Shown here in pieces: positions 31,001-37,366 of a stretch of DNA of 37,366 nucleotides. Positions within the stretch are counted from its first letter, which is position 1, and each line of letters opens with the position of its first letter. Origin of the DNA: Acidobacteriota bacterium (GTDB lineage: Bacteria > Acidobacteriota > Terriglobia > Acidiferrales > UBA7541). The position numbers and the translations under genes are program-made. The notes under the pieces were generated by a model. It had not been told where the DNA came from and did no database searches. It saw nothing but the letters and a program-made list of their open reading frames with translations. The stretch is from the NCBI GenBank assembly GCA_003224145.1, contig QHYN01000230.1, positions 1 to 37,366 of the forward strand. The letters run 5' to 3'.

Positions 31001-32264
31001 GGTGCTGGCGATTGTCGATCAGCGCCTGAAATTCGAAGAATTGCCGTGGCAGTCCCACGCGCTTGCTGGAATCACTGTGCTGCGCGTGTTCAGCGTGAAT
31101 TTATATCTCCATGCGACGTGGCGCGGCCTCAGCGTACGGCTGCTGTCGCTGGCGATCGTTGCGGTAATTTTCTACGCGCTCTCGCGCCTGATTCGCATGC
31201 CCGAAGAATGGCGCCGCCGCGACTTCCATCACATTTACTCCTGGGCGGCATCGACCATCGTTTCTTTGCTCCTATGGTACGAATTGCTGCCGCTCAGCAT
31301 CGCCGTGGGCTGGGCGGTCTTCGGCCTGGTCCTTTTTGAATACGGCATTCTTCGAAAGATCCCCCAGTTCCGTTATCAGGCGTATGTTGCGCTGATCGCC
31401 GCGTTCATCCGGATTTTCTTCGCCAATCTCACTGCTGGTGAGCCTGGGGAATTCTGGGGTCCAAGGATGTACACGATTCTTCCTTTGGCGCTGATTTTCT
31501 TTTTTGTCTACGCACAATTGCCGCAAAAAGACCAAATCATTGCGCGCGACCGCACCCTACACTTTGATTTTCTCGTCGCCTATTTGGGCACCGCCACCAT
31601 TGTGGCGCTCTTCTATTTCCAGTTTCCGATGGAATGGGTGGTCACGTCGTGGGCGGCCATCGTTTTCGTGCTGCTGGGCGCCTCCCTCGCTCTGGACCAG
31701 CCGCTCTTCCTGCAACAGGGTTTGCTCTTGACTCTCGGCGTGTTTGGCCGAGGCATGACTCACAATCTGTTCGGTGGAAGTTATTTCGGCGGAAACGATT
31801 GGAAGGGTGACTACCTGGTGGTGAGCTCCGCCGCTGCTATTCTGTTGGCCAGCCTCGTCTTAGCATTCCGGCTGCGCGACCGCTTCAAACCTGCACCGAA
31901 TTCCAGTCGGCTCGCCCGGTTCTTGCAAATGGTTTTCCGTCGTCCCGAACAATTGCAGTTTTTTGTTTCTGTCATTTTGCTGACCTGCATGCTGGCTTTG
32001 AAGATGAAGACCGGCATGATCACCGTGTCGTGGGGCATTGAAGGAGTGCTCATCTTCCTGCTCGCCCTGGCCGTCAGCGAGCGGAGCTTCCGGCTTACCG
32101 GCCTCGGCCTGCTCTTGCTTTGCGCGGGCAAAGTCATGGCTCTCGATGTTTGGGGCCTCGAGCCGCGCGATCGATATATCACGCTCATCGTTGTTGGCAT
32201 TGCGCTGATTCTCGTTTCCTTTCTCTACACACGCTACCGCGACACCATTCGCCAATATTTATGA
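28038..32264 (+). CDS. Giant DUF2339 polytopic membrane protein
   Basis: This is a 1408-residue protein. An N-terminal helix (residues 2-24, VELIIVLFAILAVITPFLTL) is followed by a short coiled coil (YKKLRTDLDQVREAHSREFA) and a Pro/Ala/Lys/Glu-rich linker of about 140 residues (about 65-205). The conserved DUF2339 opening then appears (EETLGTNWLNKLGIIILVVG), followed by LGPLGKVGISYFTSIFLLAG and RTGIGGGWALLFFSTYGMYH. The rest, to the C-terminus, is a series of around 35 hydrophobic segments, in part repeating units beginning with LARxxxLxFL/LPWQSHAL-type stretches. DUF2339 has no established function; proteins of this shape are proposed to act in the envelope. The stop overlaps the following M48 start (ATGA). 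Together they interrupt the dnaX-ybaB-recR neighbourhood. Confidence 0.88.
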   Translation: MVELIIVLFAILAVITPFLTLYLLGKYKKLRTDLDQVREAHSREFASLHHEVAYLKKQLVTAAPLAPSTVETPVERPVAPVAPPVKETPAVPSRVELPTPVKVPPLPSITPASSPILEKRAEPPLEKKPPEPTPQLPASPPTPPASTPYQKSPAPPPPSKQAAPAVQPPASRVPSLTPKPAVEIPPTAAARVTTSPPVSALRVPARKATLQQRMKAVSAIEETLGTNWLNKLGIIILVVGVALFGIYELGTLGPLGKVGISYFTSIFLLAGGIALEKRERYRLLGRTGIGGGWALLFFSTYGMYHVGAMRVFPRDLEWLTVDCALMLLVAVAMALHTLRYRSQFVTGLAFLLGYFTVGLSQNSVYSLSAGVFLAIGLVSIVLKMGWFELEVFGILSTYLTHLYWLYRLLGINGAQGHAFPEYHASLVILFLYWFTFRISYIARSIKSDFEEHVSTAAAVLNMFLLLGCLKFQSVQPELAYIALFAVGAAEFICAQIPVTKRRREAFIVLTVAGAALMLAAVPAHYAGNDKHVTILWLVGTEVFLIAGVLVKEIVFRRLGLLTGLLVGIRLLGFDFRDLVNLRLQGEKLELGAGVLFAFCAIVFYLNSPGLGSRWKEFFDRSPDRPLLTVHSYLGAFAAATAVWALFLQDWTAIAFAAVMLILAAAGRALESRHLQVQYTLLGLVTLYRTAVVNLHLESPEHAHVRMRLLTLPILGAAFYLTAKLAAHRDDPEQRTLRGLFAAAGTAIIALLIWFEVPELWQPLAFIAFAVILSEAARALTHHAIGWHSHVLGGLAVFTALTADQYNAHTWHTIPVHALGALPVVAGLYWLAKRVGVINPRHLSIAQVAYTWAGSGLMVWILEEALRAPWIAFGWIVFAVALALSARWIRYQQLAWQANVVGICALLRAFFYNYGLEQKFWGPILLRVFTISVVAAGLYFLSRQAAPEQRFARAVAFFHSFAATGLLAYLAWYEAPNGWLAPLWAGFALVLAIVDQRLKFEELPWQSHALAGITVLRVFSVNLYLHATWRGLSVRLLSLAIVAVIFYALSRLIRMPEEWRRRDFHHIYSWAASTIVSLLLWYELLPLSIAVGWAVFGLVLFEYGILRKIPQFRYQAYVALIAAFIRIFFANLTAGEPGEFWGPRMYTILPLALIFFFVYAQLPQKDQIIARDRTLHFDFLVAYLGTATIVALFYFQFPMEWVVTSWAAIVFVLLGASLALDQPLFLQQGLLLTLGVFGRGMTHNLFGGSYFGGNDWKGDYLVVSSAAAILLASLVLAFRLRDRFKPAPNSSRLARFLQMVFRRPEQLQFFVSVILLTCMLALKMKTGMITVSWGIEGVLIFLLALAVSERSFRLTGLGLLLLCAGKVMALDVWGLEPRDRYITLIVVGIALILVSFLYTRYRDTIRQYL

Positions 32265-33172
32265 AGCGTTCTATCGTCTTTGTTCTTTTCTTCCTGATCC
32301 TGGGCGTTGCCCTCACGGGCCTCTATTGGAGCCAGCGGCGCCCAAGGCCCACTCCAGTTTCCCCCAACGCCATTTTGAACATGGCAGCTGACGCTCAGCG
32401 CGACCTCGCGCGTCTCCCCATGCATTTCACGCGGCTCTCGGATGAGCAGGAAATCGCTGTCGGCAGGGAACTCGCCTCACGCTACGCCATGCAAACCCGC
32501 AAGCTAACTCCCGAAGAACAGGGGCAAGAGAAATACGTCCGGCGCGTCGGTGGAGCGGTCGCCCTCCATGCACATCGTCATCTGCCCTATTCCTTTACCG
32601 TGCTGCCGGACCACAACATGCTCAACGCCTTCTCGCTTCCCGGCGGGCCGGTATACATCGGCGAAGGCATGCTCGATTTGATGGTGAGTGAAGATGAGCT
32701 TGCCAACGTCCTGGCCCACGAGATCGAACACATCGACCATTATCATTGTGTCGAGCGCGTTCAGGTGGAAGCGCAATTGAAAAAACTCGATCTTGATGTT
32801 GTTGGAGCCTTGGTGCAGATTCCGCTGGATTTCTGGGCGATTGGCTACCACAAGGACGAAGAGTTTGAAGCAGACCGCGAAGGGATGCATCTGGCCGTGC
32901 AAGCCGGTTACTCCCCGTACGGAGCAGTTGACCTGTTCGAACGCTTTGCCAAGCTTTGCAACGAATATGTCATTCGCGCCGAGAGTCCGGACGAAGAACT
33001 CTCCCAGCTCGCCATCCAGAGCTTGACAGGATACTTTCGTTCGCACCCGTTGCCTTCCGAAAGAATCGCCCAGGCGAATCGCATGATCGCGCAGGAACAT
33101 TGGGAAAACCGCAAGGAACGAAAGCCCTTCCGTGTGGAGTACGAGGTACATAACGGCGAGTTCGTGAAATGA
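32261..33172 (+). CDS. Membrane-anchored or secreted M48-family zinc metalloprotease
   Basis: This 303-residue protein has one N-terminal hydrophobic helix (residues 4-23, SIVFVLFFLILGVALTGLYW) followed by a periplasmic-type body. The zinc-binding HExxH is HEIEH at 153-157 within NVLAHEIEHIDHYHCVERVQ, and the third ligand is Glu203 in DEEFEADREGMHLAVQAGYS, the M48 consensus ExxxD. The preceding LNAFSLPGGPVYIGEGMLDL is the conserved M48 substrate-cleft strand. M48 proteases of this layout (BepA/LoiP/YcaL class) act in outer-membrane protein quality control. The ATG at 32261 overlaps the DUF2339 stop (ATGA), so the two are translationally coupled and probably act on related envelope processes. 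All catalytic residues are present. Confidence 0.93.
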   Translation: MKRSIVFVLFFLILGVALTGLYWSQRRPRPTPVSPNAILNMAADAQRDLARLPMHFTRLSDEQEIAVGRELASRYAMQTRKLTPEEQGQEKYVRRVGGAVALHAHRHLPYSFTVLPDHNMLNAFSLPGGPVYIGEGMLDLMVSEDELANVLAHEIEHIDHYHCVERVQVEAQLKKLDLDVVGALVQIPLDFWAIGYHKDEEFEADREGMHLAVQAGYSPYGAVDLFERFAKLCNEYVIRAESPDEELSQLAIQSLTGYFRSHPLPSERIAQANRMIAQEHWENRKERKPFRVEYEVHNGEFVK

Positions 33173-33206
33173 GGAGAAAAAAATCCGTCAAGAGGGACTC
33201 GAATCC

Positions 33207-33563
33207 CTAGAAGAGGCCGGGGATTTTCAGGCCGGCAATTCCGGGAATTCCTCCAGTGAGATTTCTCATTTGGTTGGCAAGTTCATCGTCGACGCGCCGC
33301 GAAGCTTCATTGACCGCCGCGCGGATCAAATCCTGCAACATCTCCTGGTCCTTGCTGGCGAAGACTCCCGGCTCGATCCGCACATCCACGATCTGCTTCT
33401 GGCCGTTCATCTTCACGGTGACCATGCCCCCGCCGGCCGAAGCTTCGACCGCGACGGCGTTCACTTGCCGCTGCAAGTCTTCCTGCACTTGGCGCAGCCG
33501 CGAAAGCATCTGTTGGATAGCGTTGACTTCCATTCTTTCTCGGTCCTTCTTGCCGAAGTTCAC
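33207..33563 (-). CDS. ybaB: YbaB/EbfC family nucleoid-associated DNA-binding protein
   Basis: This 118-residue protein has the typical YbaB composition: an N-terminal helix (NAIQQMLSRLRQVQEDLQRQ), a conserved core VEASAGGGMVTVKMNGQKQI and VDVRIEPGVF, the DQEMLQDLIRAAVNEASRRV helix, and a Gly/Pro-rich C-terminus (GGIPGIAGLKIPGLF). YbaB/EbfC dimers bind DNA and help organise the nucleoid. The start shown is a GTG overlapping the dnaX stop (GTGA), a coupling common for this pair; the ATG at 33533 (ten residues shorter) is an alternative with AAGGACCGAG upstream. The coupling to dnaX is conserved, but recR, normally next, is 5.4 kb further on. Confidence 0.92.
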   Translation of the reverse strand: MNFGKKDRERMEVNAIQQMLSRLRQVQEDLQRQVNAVAVEASAGGGMVTVKMNGQKQIVDVRIEPGVFASKDQEMLQDLIRAAVNEASRRVDDELANQMRNLTGGIPGIAGLKIPGLF

Positions 33564-35284
33564 TTTTCTTCTTGCCGCAGCCTCACCTCGGAGATTTTAC
33601 CACCGAATCGCTCCAGCATCGACCGCACCAAAGGATCGCGCTCAAACCGTGTACGCAAGTCCTGCGGGCCCGATGCCGATGCCGCCGCGGCTGCAACTGA
33701 TTCAAGTCTAGCACAGACTCGCACGGCCCGGCCCAGCACCTTGCTCGAAACGTTACGGATCTTCTCCAGCGACTCGCGCCCTCCAATCATTTCCGCGAAG
33801 GCGTGCTTGTCTGGCGAAAAATAAATGCATAGCTCCGGGCCTTCGAGTTCCCATGTGCTGCCGTGTTCCACCAGTTCGCCCAAAAATTTCTGCTGCGCCT
33901 GGATGGCCGCCTTAATCTCCGCAACCTGTTCGACTGAAATCCCGTGGACGCGCGGCGCAGTTCCTTGGCCCTTAGGCGCGGCAACTTCGCTGGGAGCTGA
34001 CATTGTTCCAGGGGCATGCGGAGCGGGAGATTGGTGTCTTGCTTCTGTTGACTCGAACGCCGGTGTCTTTGCCTGCGCTGCGACCGGCCGCGCTTGCGCC
34101 GAAGCGGATAAACCTGCCCGTGACGCTCCGATGTTTGTGCCGCTCCCCGGTGTTCCGCTCTTCAATTCGGCGAGCAGTTCTTCCAGCGGCGCGAGGCGCG
34201 ACGCGTGGATCAACCGCAGCAAGCCCATTTCCAGGTGTACGCGCGGATCGGGCTTCCGCCGCAGGTCATCATCCGTTTGCAGCAAAATCTGAAAGAATCG
34301 CGTCAGGTCCTCTTCGCTGAAGAGCGCGGCAGCCTTCGCGATTGCTGGCCGCTGGTCCGGCGTTGCTGCAATCAAGTCCGAGTCTGCTCCGCACACCCGT
34401 GCGATCAGCAGATTGCGCACGTGCCGGATCGCTTCCCGGCAGAAGTGCTGCAGGTTGCGCCCCTCTTTTTGGAACGTGTGCACCAGTCCCAGCGCGCGGT
34501 CGGCCGAACCCTCTGCAATCGCTCCGACCAGTTCATCGAGGGCATCTTCCGGCACAACGCCAAGCAGCGCGCGCACTTCTTCATCCGGGATCGTGTCTCC
34601 ACAGTAGGCGCGGGCTTGCTCCAGCAGCGACAGCGCATCGCGCAAGCTTCCCTCTGCCATTCGCGCAATCACCGCCATCGCGCCCGGCTCGACCTTCAAT
34701 TCCTCTTTCCGCGCGATTTCTTCCAGCCGCTTCGTTATCTCCGCGAATGTCAGAACGCGAAAATGAAAGTGCTGCGACCTCGACCGGATGGTGTCGACCA
34801 AATCTTCCGGCTGCGTGGTAGCCATCACGAAGATCACGCGATCGGGCGGTTCTTCCAGTGTCTTGAGCAAGGCATTGGAAGCTTCGCCCGTCAGCATGTG
34901 CGCTTCGTCGAGAATCACCACCTTGCTTCGCGAAGCTGCCGGTGCATACCGCACCATCTCTCGCAATTCGCGAATCTGGTCGATGCCGCGGTTCGAGGCT
35001 GCGTCGATTTCAATGACGTCCAGTGAAGTGCCCGCGGCAATTTCCTTGCAGGAATCGCACTCTCCGCACGGATCCGGCGTCGGCCCTTTCACGCAATTTA
35101 AGGCCTTCGCAAGAATCCTCGCTGCTGTCGTCTTACCGACTCCGCGCGCGCCCGAAAAAATGTACGCGTGAGCCACGCGGTTGTTCTTGATCGCGTTCCT
35201 CAGAGTTTCCGTTACATGTTGCTGGCCGACGAGATCGTTGAAGCTTTGCGGGCGCCACTTGCGGGCTATGACCTGGTAGCTCAT
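33560..35284 (-). CDS. dnaX: DNA polymerase III clamp-loader subunit tau/gamma
   Basis: This 574-residue AAA+ protein begins MSYQVIARKWRPQSFNDLVG. Walker A is GARGVGKTTAARILAK (45-60). The zinc-binding cysteines are Cys64, Cys73, Cys76 and Cys79. Further motifs are Walker B KVVILDEAHMLTGEASNALL, the SRC-like ATTQPEDLVDTIRSRSQHF sensor region, and the clamp-loader helices to about residue 360. The 380-440 region is a Ser/Pro/Ala linker and the C-terminal 130 residues are a tau-type domain V. DnaX forms the clamp loader and, as tau, ties polymerase to helicase. I see no A-rich slippage site of the E. coli type that would make gamma. The 3' end overlaps ybaB by GTGA. ffs lies upstream on the same strand. 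Confidence 0.97.
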   Translation of the reverse strand: MSYQVIARKWRPQSFNDLVGQQHVTETLRNAIKNNRVAHAYIFSGARGVGKTTAARILAKALNCVKGPTPDPCGECDSCKEIAAGTSLDVIEIDAASNRGIDQIRELREMVRYAPAASRSKVVILDEAHMLTGEASNALLKTLEEPPDRVIFVMATTQPEDLVDTIRSRSQHFHFRVLTFAEITKRLEEIARKEELKVEPGAMAVIARMAEGSLRDALSLLEQARAYCGDTIPDEEVRALLGVVPEDALDELVGAIAEGSADRALGLVHTFQKEGRNLQHFCREAIRHVRNLLIARVCGADSDLIAATPDQRPAIAKAAALFSEEDLTRFFQILLQTDDDLRRKPDPRVHLEMGLLRLIHASRLAPLEELLAELKSGTPGSGTNIGASRAGLSASAQARPVAAQAKTPAFESTEARHQSPAPHAPGTMSAPSEVAAPKGQGTAPRVHGISVEQVAEIKAAIQAQQKFLGELVEHGSTWELEGPELCIYFSPDKHAFAEMIGGRESLEKIRNVSSKVLGRAVRVCARLESVAAAAASASGPQDLRTRFERDPLVRSMLERFGGKISEVRLRQEEK

Positions 35285-35287
35285 TTG

Positions 35288-35520
35288 GAGTTCTTAGTTC
35301 TCAGTTTTCAGTTCTAAGTAAAACAAAACGCAGACTTCTCCTGATTGGATGTTTCGTCCTTCCTTCAAGGTTCTTTCCCTGGAACTGAGAGTTGCCAACT
35401 GACTTTCTTGATTTCGGTTTCTGCCAACTGCAAAACAAAACGCAAGCCGAATCTCGATTGCGTACAGCGCCCTGTATGCTAGGTTCTTTACTTAGAACTT
35501 AAAACTAACAACTGAAAACT
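35288..35520. repeat. AGTT/AACT heptamer-like repeats in inverted orientation between dnaX and ffs
   Basis: Immediately beside the dnaX start, heptamer-like units GTTCTTA, GTTCTCA, GTTTTCA, GTTCTAA run in one direction (about 35290-35317). At 35487-35519 near-complementary units GAACTTA, AAACTAA, CAACTGA, AAAC run in the other, so the two blocks form an imperfect inverted repeat about 30 bases long. Between them are further AACTGAG, AGTTGCC, AACTGAC words and a direct repeat AAAACAAAACGCA (about 35321 and 35432). No gene is present. It may be a low-complexity heptad array or a miniature element; the stretch can fold into a long stem. Confidence 0.5.
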
Positions 35521-35533
35521 TTTCACGACGAGA

Positions 35534-35637
35534 GGAACTTCGGGTGATCTGCGGCACCCGAGGTGTTCCCGGTACCGTTGCTCCCTTCCGGGCCTGGCGG
35601 GGTTCGCGGGACCTCGTTGCACAGAGCCCGAAGTTCC
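35534..35637 (-). ncRNA. ffs: Signal recognition particle RNA (4.5S type)
   Basis: The minus strand holds the SRP core CAGGCCCGGAAGGGAGCAAC (complement of about 35573-35597) with the GGAA tetraloop and the 3'-side AGCA of the internal loop, matching E. coli CAGGTCCGGAAGGAAGCAGC. The ends pair: GGAACTTCGGG at the 5' end and CCCGAAGTTCC at the 3' end form a perfect 11-bp closing stem (35637-35627 with 35544-35534). The length, about 104 bases, fits the short bacterial form without an Alu domain. The RNA binds Ffh (not in the window). A weak -10-like TATGCT lies about 50 bases upstream of the 5' end, so a precursor may be processed. It lies upstream of dnaX, as in many bacteria. Confidence 0.9.
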
Positions 35638-35791
35638 ACGCTCCGGCAGTCGCGCACTCTCGCGCGTCCGCGAAGAAAAGTCTAGCATAGCGCCGCGAGT
35701 GCAGCGAGGACGGACGCCGCATCTCACTTTCGATTCTCCATTCGAATGATTCTCTCGAATCTGCTCTTTCGCCCTGCGTAGAAAGCCGAGA

Positions 35792-36307
35792 TCAAGACTT
35801 CGGCTTGGCCGTTGCACCGGCTGGACTGTCTGGTGGCTGTACTTCCGAAGGATTCACCCAATTCACTTTGAATGGGCCCATTGCGTGGACCTGTACGATC
35901 GTCTCACCCTTGCTCAGGGCAAAGTGTCGCATTTCCTTGGGCACAGAAACAAAATTTCCGACGTTCATCGTTTGCAATTTGCTCTCGTCGAAAGTCTCTC
36001 CCATCCCGACAAGAAAAGTTCCCTTCAACACCGTCACATTTTCATCCGTCGGATGCCAATGCGCGGGAATCTTGGTTCCATCAGCACACCGGAGGCGCAG
36101 AACGAAGGGCGCGCCTTCCGCATTGAAATCGCCTGCCACCGGCGCCAACTCACACCCTTTTATGATGGGTGTCCATTTCAAATCCCCGAAGTGCACGATC
36201 TTATGCGCTTCCATGTTTTCTTTCTTTTCCTGGCTGAAAGCCGCCACCGTCAGAGCCACGATCCCCGCCAGGACTGCACAAGCTTTCCCCACTCGAACTT
36301 TCTTCAT
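35792..36307 (-). CDS. Secreted cupin-domain protein
   Basis: This 171-residue protein has a signal peptide (MKKVRVGKACAVLAGIVALT ending VAAFSQ). The single-domain cupin motif 1 is IPAHWHPTDENVTVLKGTFL, with two His and Glu metal ligands; motif 2 is FVSVPKEMRHFALSKGETIV, with the third His. The metal-dependent beta-barrel family includes oxygenases, isomerases and sugar-binding proteins, and this short secreted form resembles uncharacterised DUF4437/ChrR-like cupins. Substrate and reaction are unknown. The start at 36307 has GGAGG 7 bases upstream; the in-frame start at 36340 would add 11 residues ahead of the signal peptide. It lies upstream of ffs on the same strand. Confidence 0.84.
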   Translation of the reverse strand: MKKVRVGKACAVLAGIVALTVAAFSQEKKENMEAHKIVHFGDLKWTPIIKGCELAPVAGDFNAEGAPFVLRLRCADGTKIPAHWHPTDENVTVLKGTFLVGMGETFDESKLQTMNVGNFVSVPKEMRHFALSKGETIVQVHAMGPFKVNWVNPSEVQPPDSPAGATAKPKS

Positions 36308-36640
36308 CAAGGTTCCTCCATCGATAGGATGGAATACCAACCCGGCAAACGATACTCCTCCGCGGTATTCTCGGCAAGATTCGTTGCGGCTCCTTTTGAC
36401 TTTCTACTAACCGGCGCTTGAAAGTGAGGGGCTTGATGGAAAAGCCACACCCTCAGAAAGTCTCCCACGTCAGCTTAAAAATCGGGTACCCTACCTTCGG
36501 ATGGACTTCCTCCCCATCCACCTCGTTTCAGCCCTGCCGGAATGAGGTCCGCGCGCCAGCGGAACACACCGAGGCATCGCCTCAGTGTCGCCTCACGATA
36601 CGAGGCTAGCTCGCACTTCCTAGTCGAGCAGGAGGACTCC
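36308..36640. other. Divergent spacer between the cupin and the last gene
   Basis: I see no credible gene here. A TTGACT (about 36397) could be a -35 box but lacks a convincing -10. Short dyads such as GAGGC-ATC-GCCTC (about 36571-36583) occur and may serve as regulatory hairpins; nothing more can be supported. Both flanking genes read away from this stretch, so it must hold their promoters. Confidence 0.5.
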
Positions 36641-37330
36641 ATGAAAGTTGCATTGTCTTTTCTTTTGGTGGCCGCGCTGTTCTGTGCCACCGCCCCGGCG
36701 TGCTACGCCGAGCCGCGCCAGGTGATGCAAGGCACGCAGGTTCATCTCACGCTTTTGAGCGGCATGAATTCCAGTGTCGCAAGAGAGGGGGACCCGTTCG
36801 TCGCCGTTGTAGCCGAGCCTGTGTTTCTTGGCAATCAATTGCTGCTTCCCGCTGGCACTCGCGTGAACGGCGTGATCGGCACGATAGAGAAGGCCCGGCG
36901 TTTCTCCGTCATCCGTGGCCAGGCCTACATGAATCTCACGTTTCGCTCCATCGAAGTCGATAGCCGTCTGATTCCGGTGCAGATGAGCATCATCACCATC
37001 GAGCAGCCGCACGGACAGGCCGACGGCAAGCCACGCAAAGACGTGAAAGTGGAAGAAGGCCAGGTGATCGAAGAGAAGCACGACATCAAGGGCGACGTCG
37101 TCGCAGCCACCGTGGGAACCGGCGGCGGCACGCTCATTGGCGCGGTCTTCAGCCACGTCGTCCGCGGCTTCGGGCTGGGACTCGCGGGCAGCGCTGCCTA
37201 CATCGTCGCGCGCAAGGGGAAGGAAGTCGAACTGCCTGCGCAGACCGGCATGCTGGTGCGCCTCGACAATACCATCACTGTCCCGGTGACCAGCGCAAGC
37301 AACAACACGGGCTATTCCGGCACCCGTTGA
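36641..37330 (+). CDS. Secreted protein of unknown function with VirB10/TrbI-like beta-rich character
   Basis: This 229-residue protein begins with a clear signal peptide (MKVALSFLLVAALFCATAPA ending CYAEP). The mature part starts with GTQVHLTLLSGMNSSVAREG, then FVAVVAEPVFLGNQLLLPAG and TRVNGVIGTIEKARRFSVIR, followed by YMNLTFRSIEVDSRLIPVQM, a charged region (PHGQADGKPRKDVKVEEGQV) and a glycine-rich segment (TVGTGGGTLIGAVFSHVVRG) that could be a short hydrophobic helix or turn. The LPAGTxVxGxI pattern and following beta strands recall the C-terminal domain of VirB10/TrbI, but the match is loose and no secretion genes are near. The ATG at 36641 has GGAGG 7 bases upstream; starts further upstream are rejected. 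Confidence 0.78.
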   Translation: MKVALSFLLVAALFCATAPACYAEPRQVMQGTQVHLTLLSGMNSSVAREGDPFVAVVAEPVFLGNQLLLPAGTRVNGVIGTIEKARRFSVIRGQAYMNLTFRSIEVDSRLIPVQMSIITIEQPHGQADGKPRKDVKVEEGQVIEEKHDIKGDVVAATVGTGGGTLIGAVFSHVVRGFGLGLAGSAAYIVARKGKEVELPAQTGMLVRLDNTITVPVTSASNNTGYSGTR

Positions 37331-37366
37331 CCCGACGGAGTTCCTATCCGCTGGCTTTTTCGTCAG

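Noticed and set aside
33186-33206. A tRNA T-arm-like sequence (GGGACTCGAATCCC) between the M48 and ybaB genes
   Set aside because: The stem and loop do not fit a T-arm on either strand (the G53-C61 closing pair is missing), and no anticodon or D-arm is nearby. A short dyad is the simpler reading; it could be part of a weak terminator, since seven T follow on the minus strand about ten bases later.
35488-35817. A 109-codon minus-strand open frame across the SRP RNA
   Set aside because: It overlaps the whole ffs gene, which is supported by its core motif and closing stem; the translated sequence has no family features.
1-37366. CRISPR arrays, insertion sequences or prophage genes
   Set aside because: I found no regularly spaced direct repeats with unique spacers, no transposase or integrase-like protein, and no phage structural genes in any frame.

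Overview
The window looks like chromosomal DNA of a moderately GC-rich, Gram-negative, soil-type bacterium, most likely an Acidobacteriota (inference). The basis is lpxB with an exporter pair, many secreted or membrane proteins of families common there (SH3-domain, TPR, PilZ and DUF2339 proteins), and a G-run/short-repeat intergenic element of a kind I associate with that phylum. No complete mobile element, CRISPR array, rRNA or tRNA was found. One structural RNA, the SRP RNA, is clear.

Layout: (1) 1-1593, minus: 5' part of an oligopeptidase B-like gene and a DoxX-family gene. (2) 1747-10039, plus: a dense unidirectional run that opens with a 50-codon remnant of the 6-phosphofructokinase N-terminus, coupled by ATGA to an SH3-domain protein. 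It continues with an ornithine cyclodeaminase-like enzyme, three different crotonases, a Mug-type DNA glycosylase, a rhodanese, a 3-hydroxyacyl-CoA dehydrogenase, a macro domain protein and a MidA-type methyltransferase. This is a CoA-thioester module with repair and ADP-ribose genes interleaved. (3) 10040-14811, plus: a repeat-bearing spacer, then a small membrane protein, a DoxX-like protein, four DGPF/YCII paralogues in an A-B-A-B order, and an ECF sigma factor with a long C-terminal extension (ECF42 type). Four sites of the exact form TGTCGA-N17-CGA lie in this block, upstream of the small membrane protein and of three DGPF genes. The block therefore reads as a self-contained sigma factor regulon.

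(4) 14874-22908, minus: a lipoprotein gene, two overlapping ABC half-exporters with complementary degenerate ATPase motifs (a heterodimer), lpxB, and an M1-aminopeptidase-like secreted protein that has lost its zinc site and carries C-terminal TPRs. (5) 22989-26931, minus: an unknown protein, a 927-residue PilZ-like/coiled-coil protein and a DUF962 (Mpo1-like) membrane protein.

(6) 27195-35637: the conserved ffs-dnaX-ybaB-recR neighbourhood, all minus, split between ybaB and recR by a 5.1-kb plus-strand pair (a giant DUF2339 membrane protein overlapping an M48 metalloprotease). Heptamer-like AGTT/AACT repeats in inverted orientation lie between dnaX and ffs. (7) 35792-37330: a secreted cupin (minus) and a secreted protein of unknown function (plus).

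The most interesting unit is the ECF42-DGPF regulon with its four matching promoters. Next are the dead M1 peptidase, the PFK remnant and the split recR cluster.
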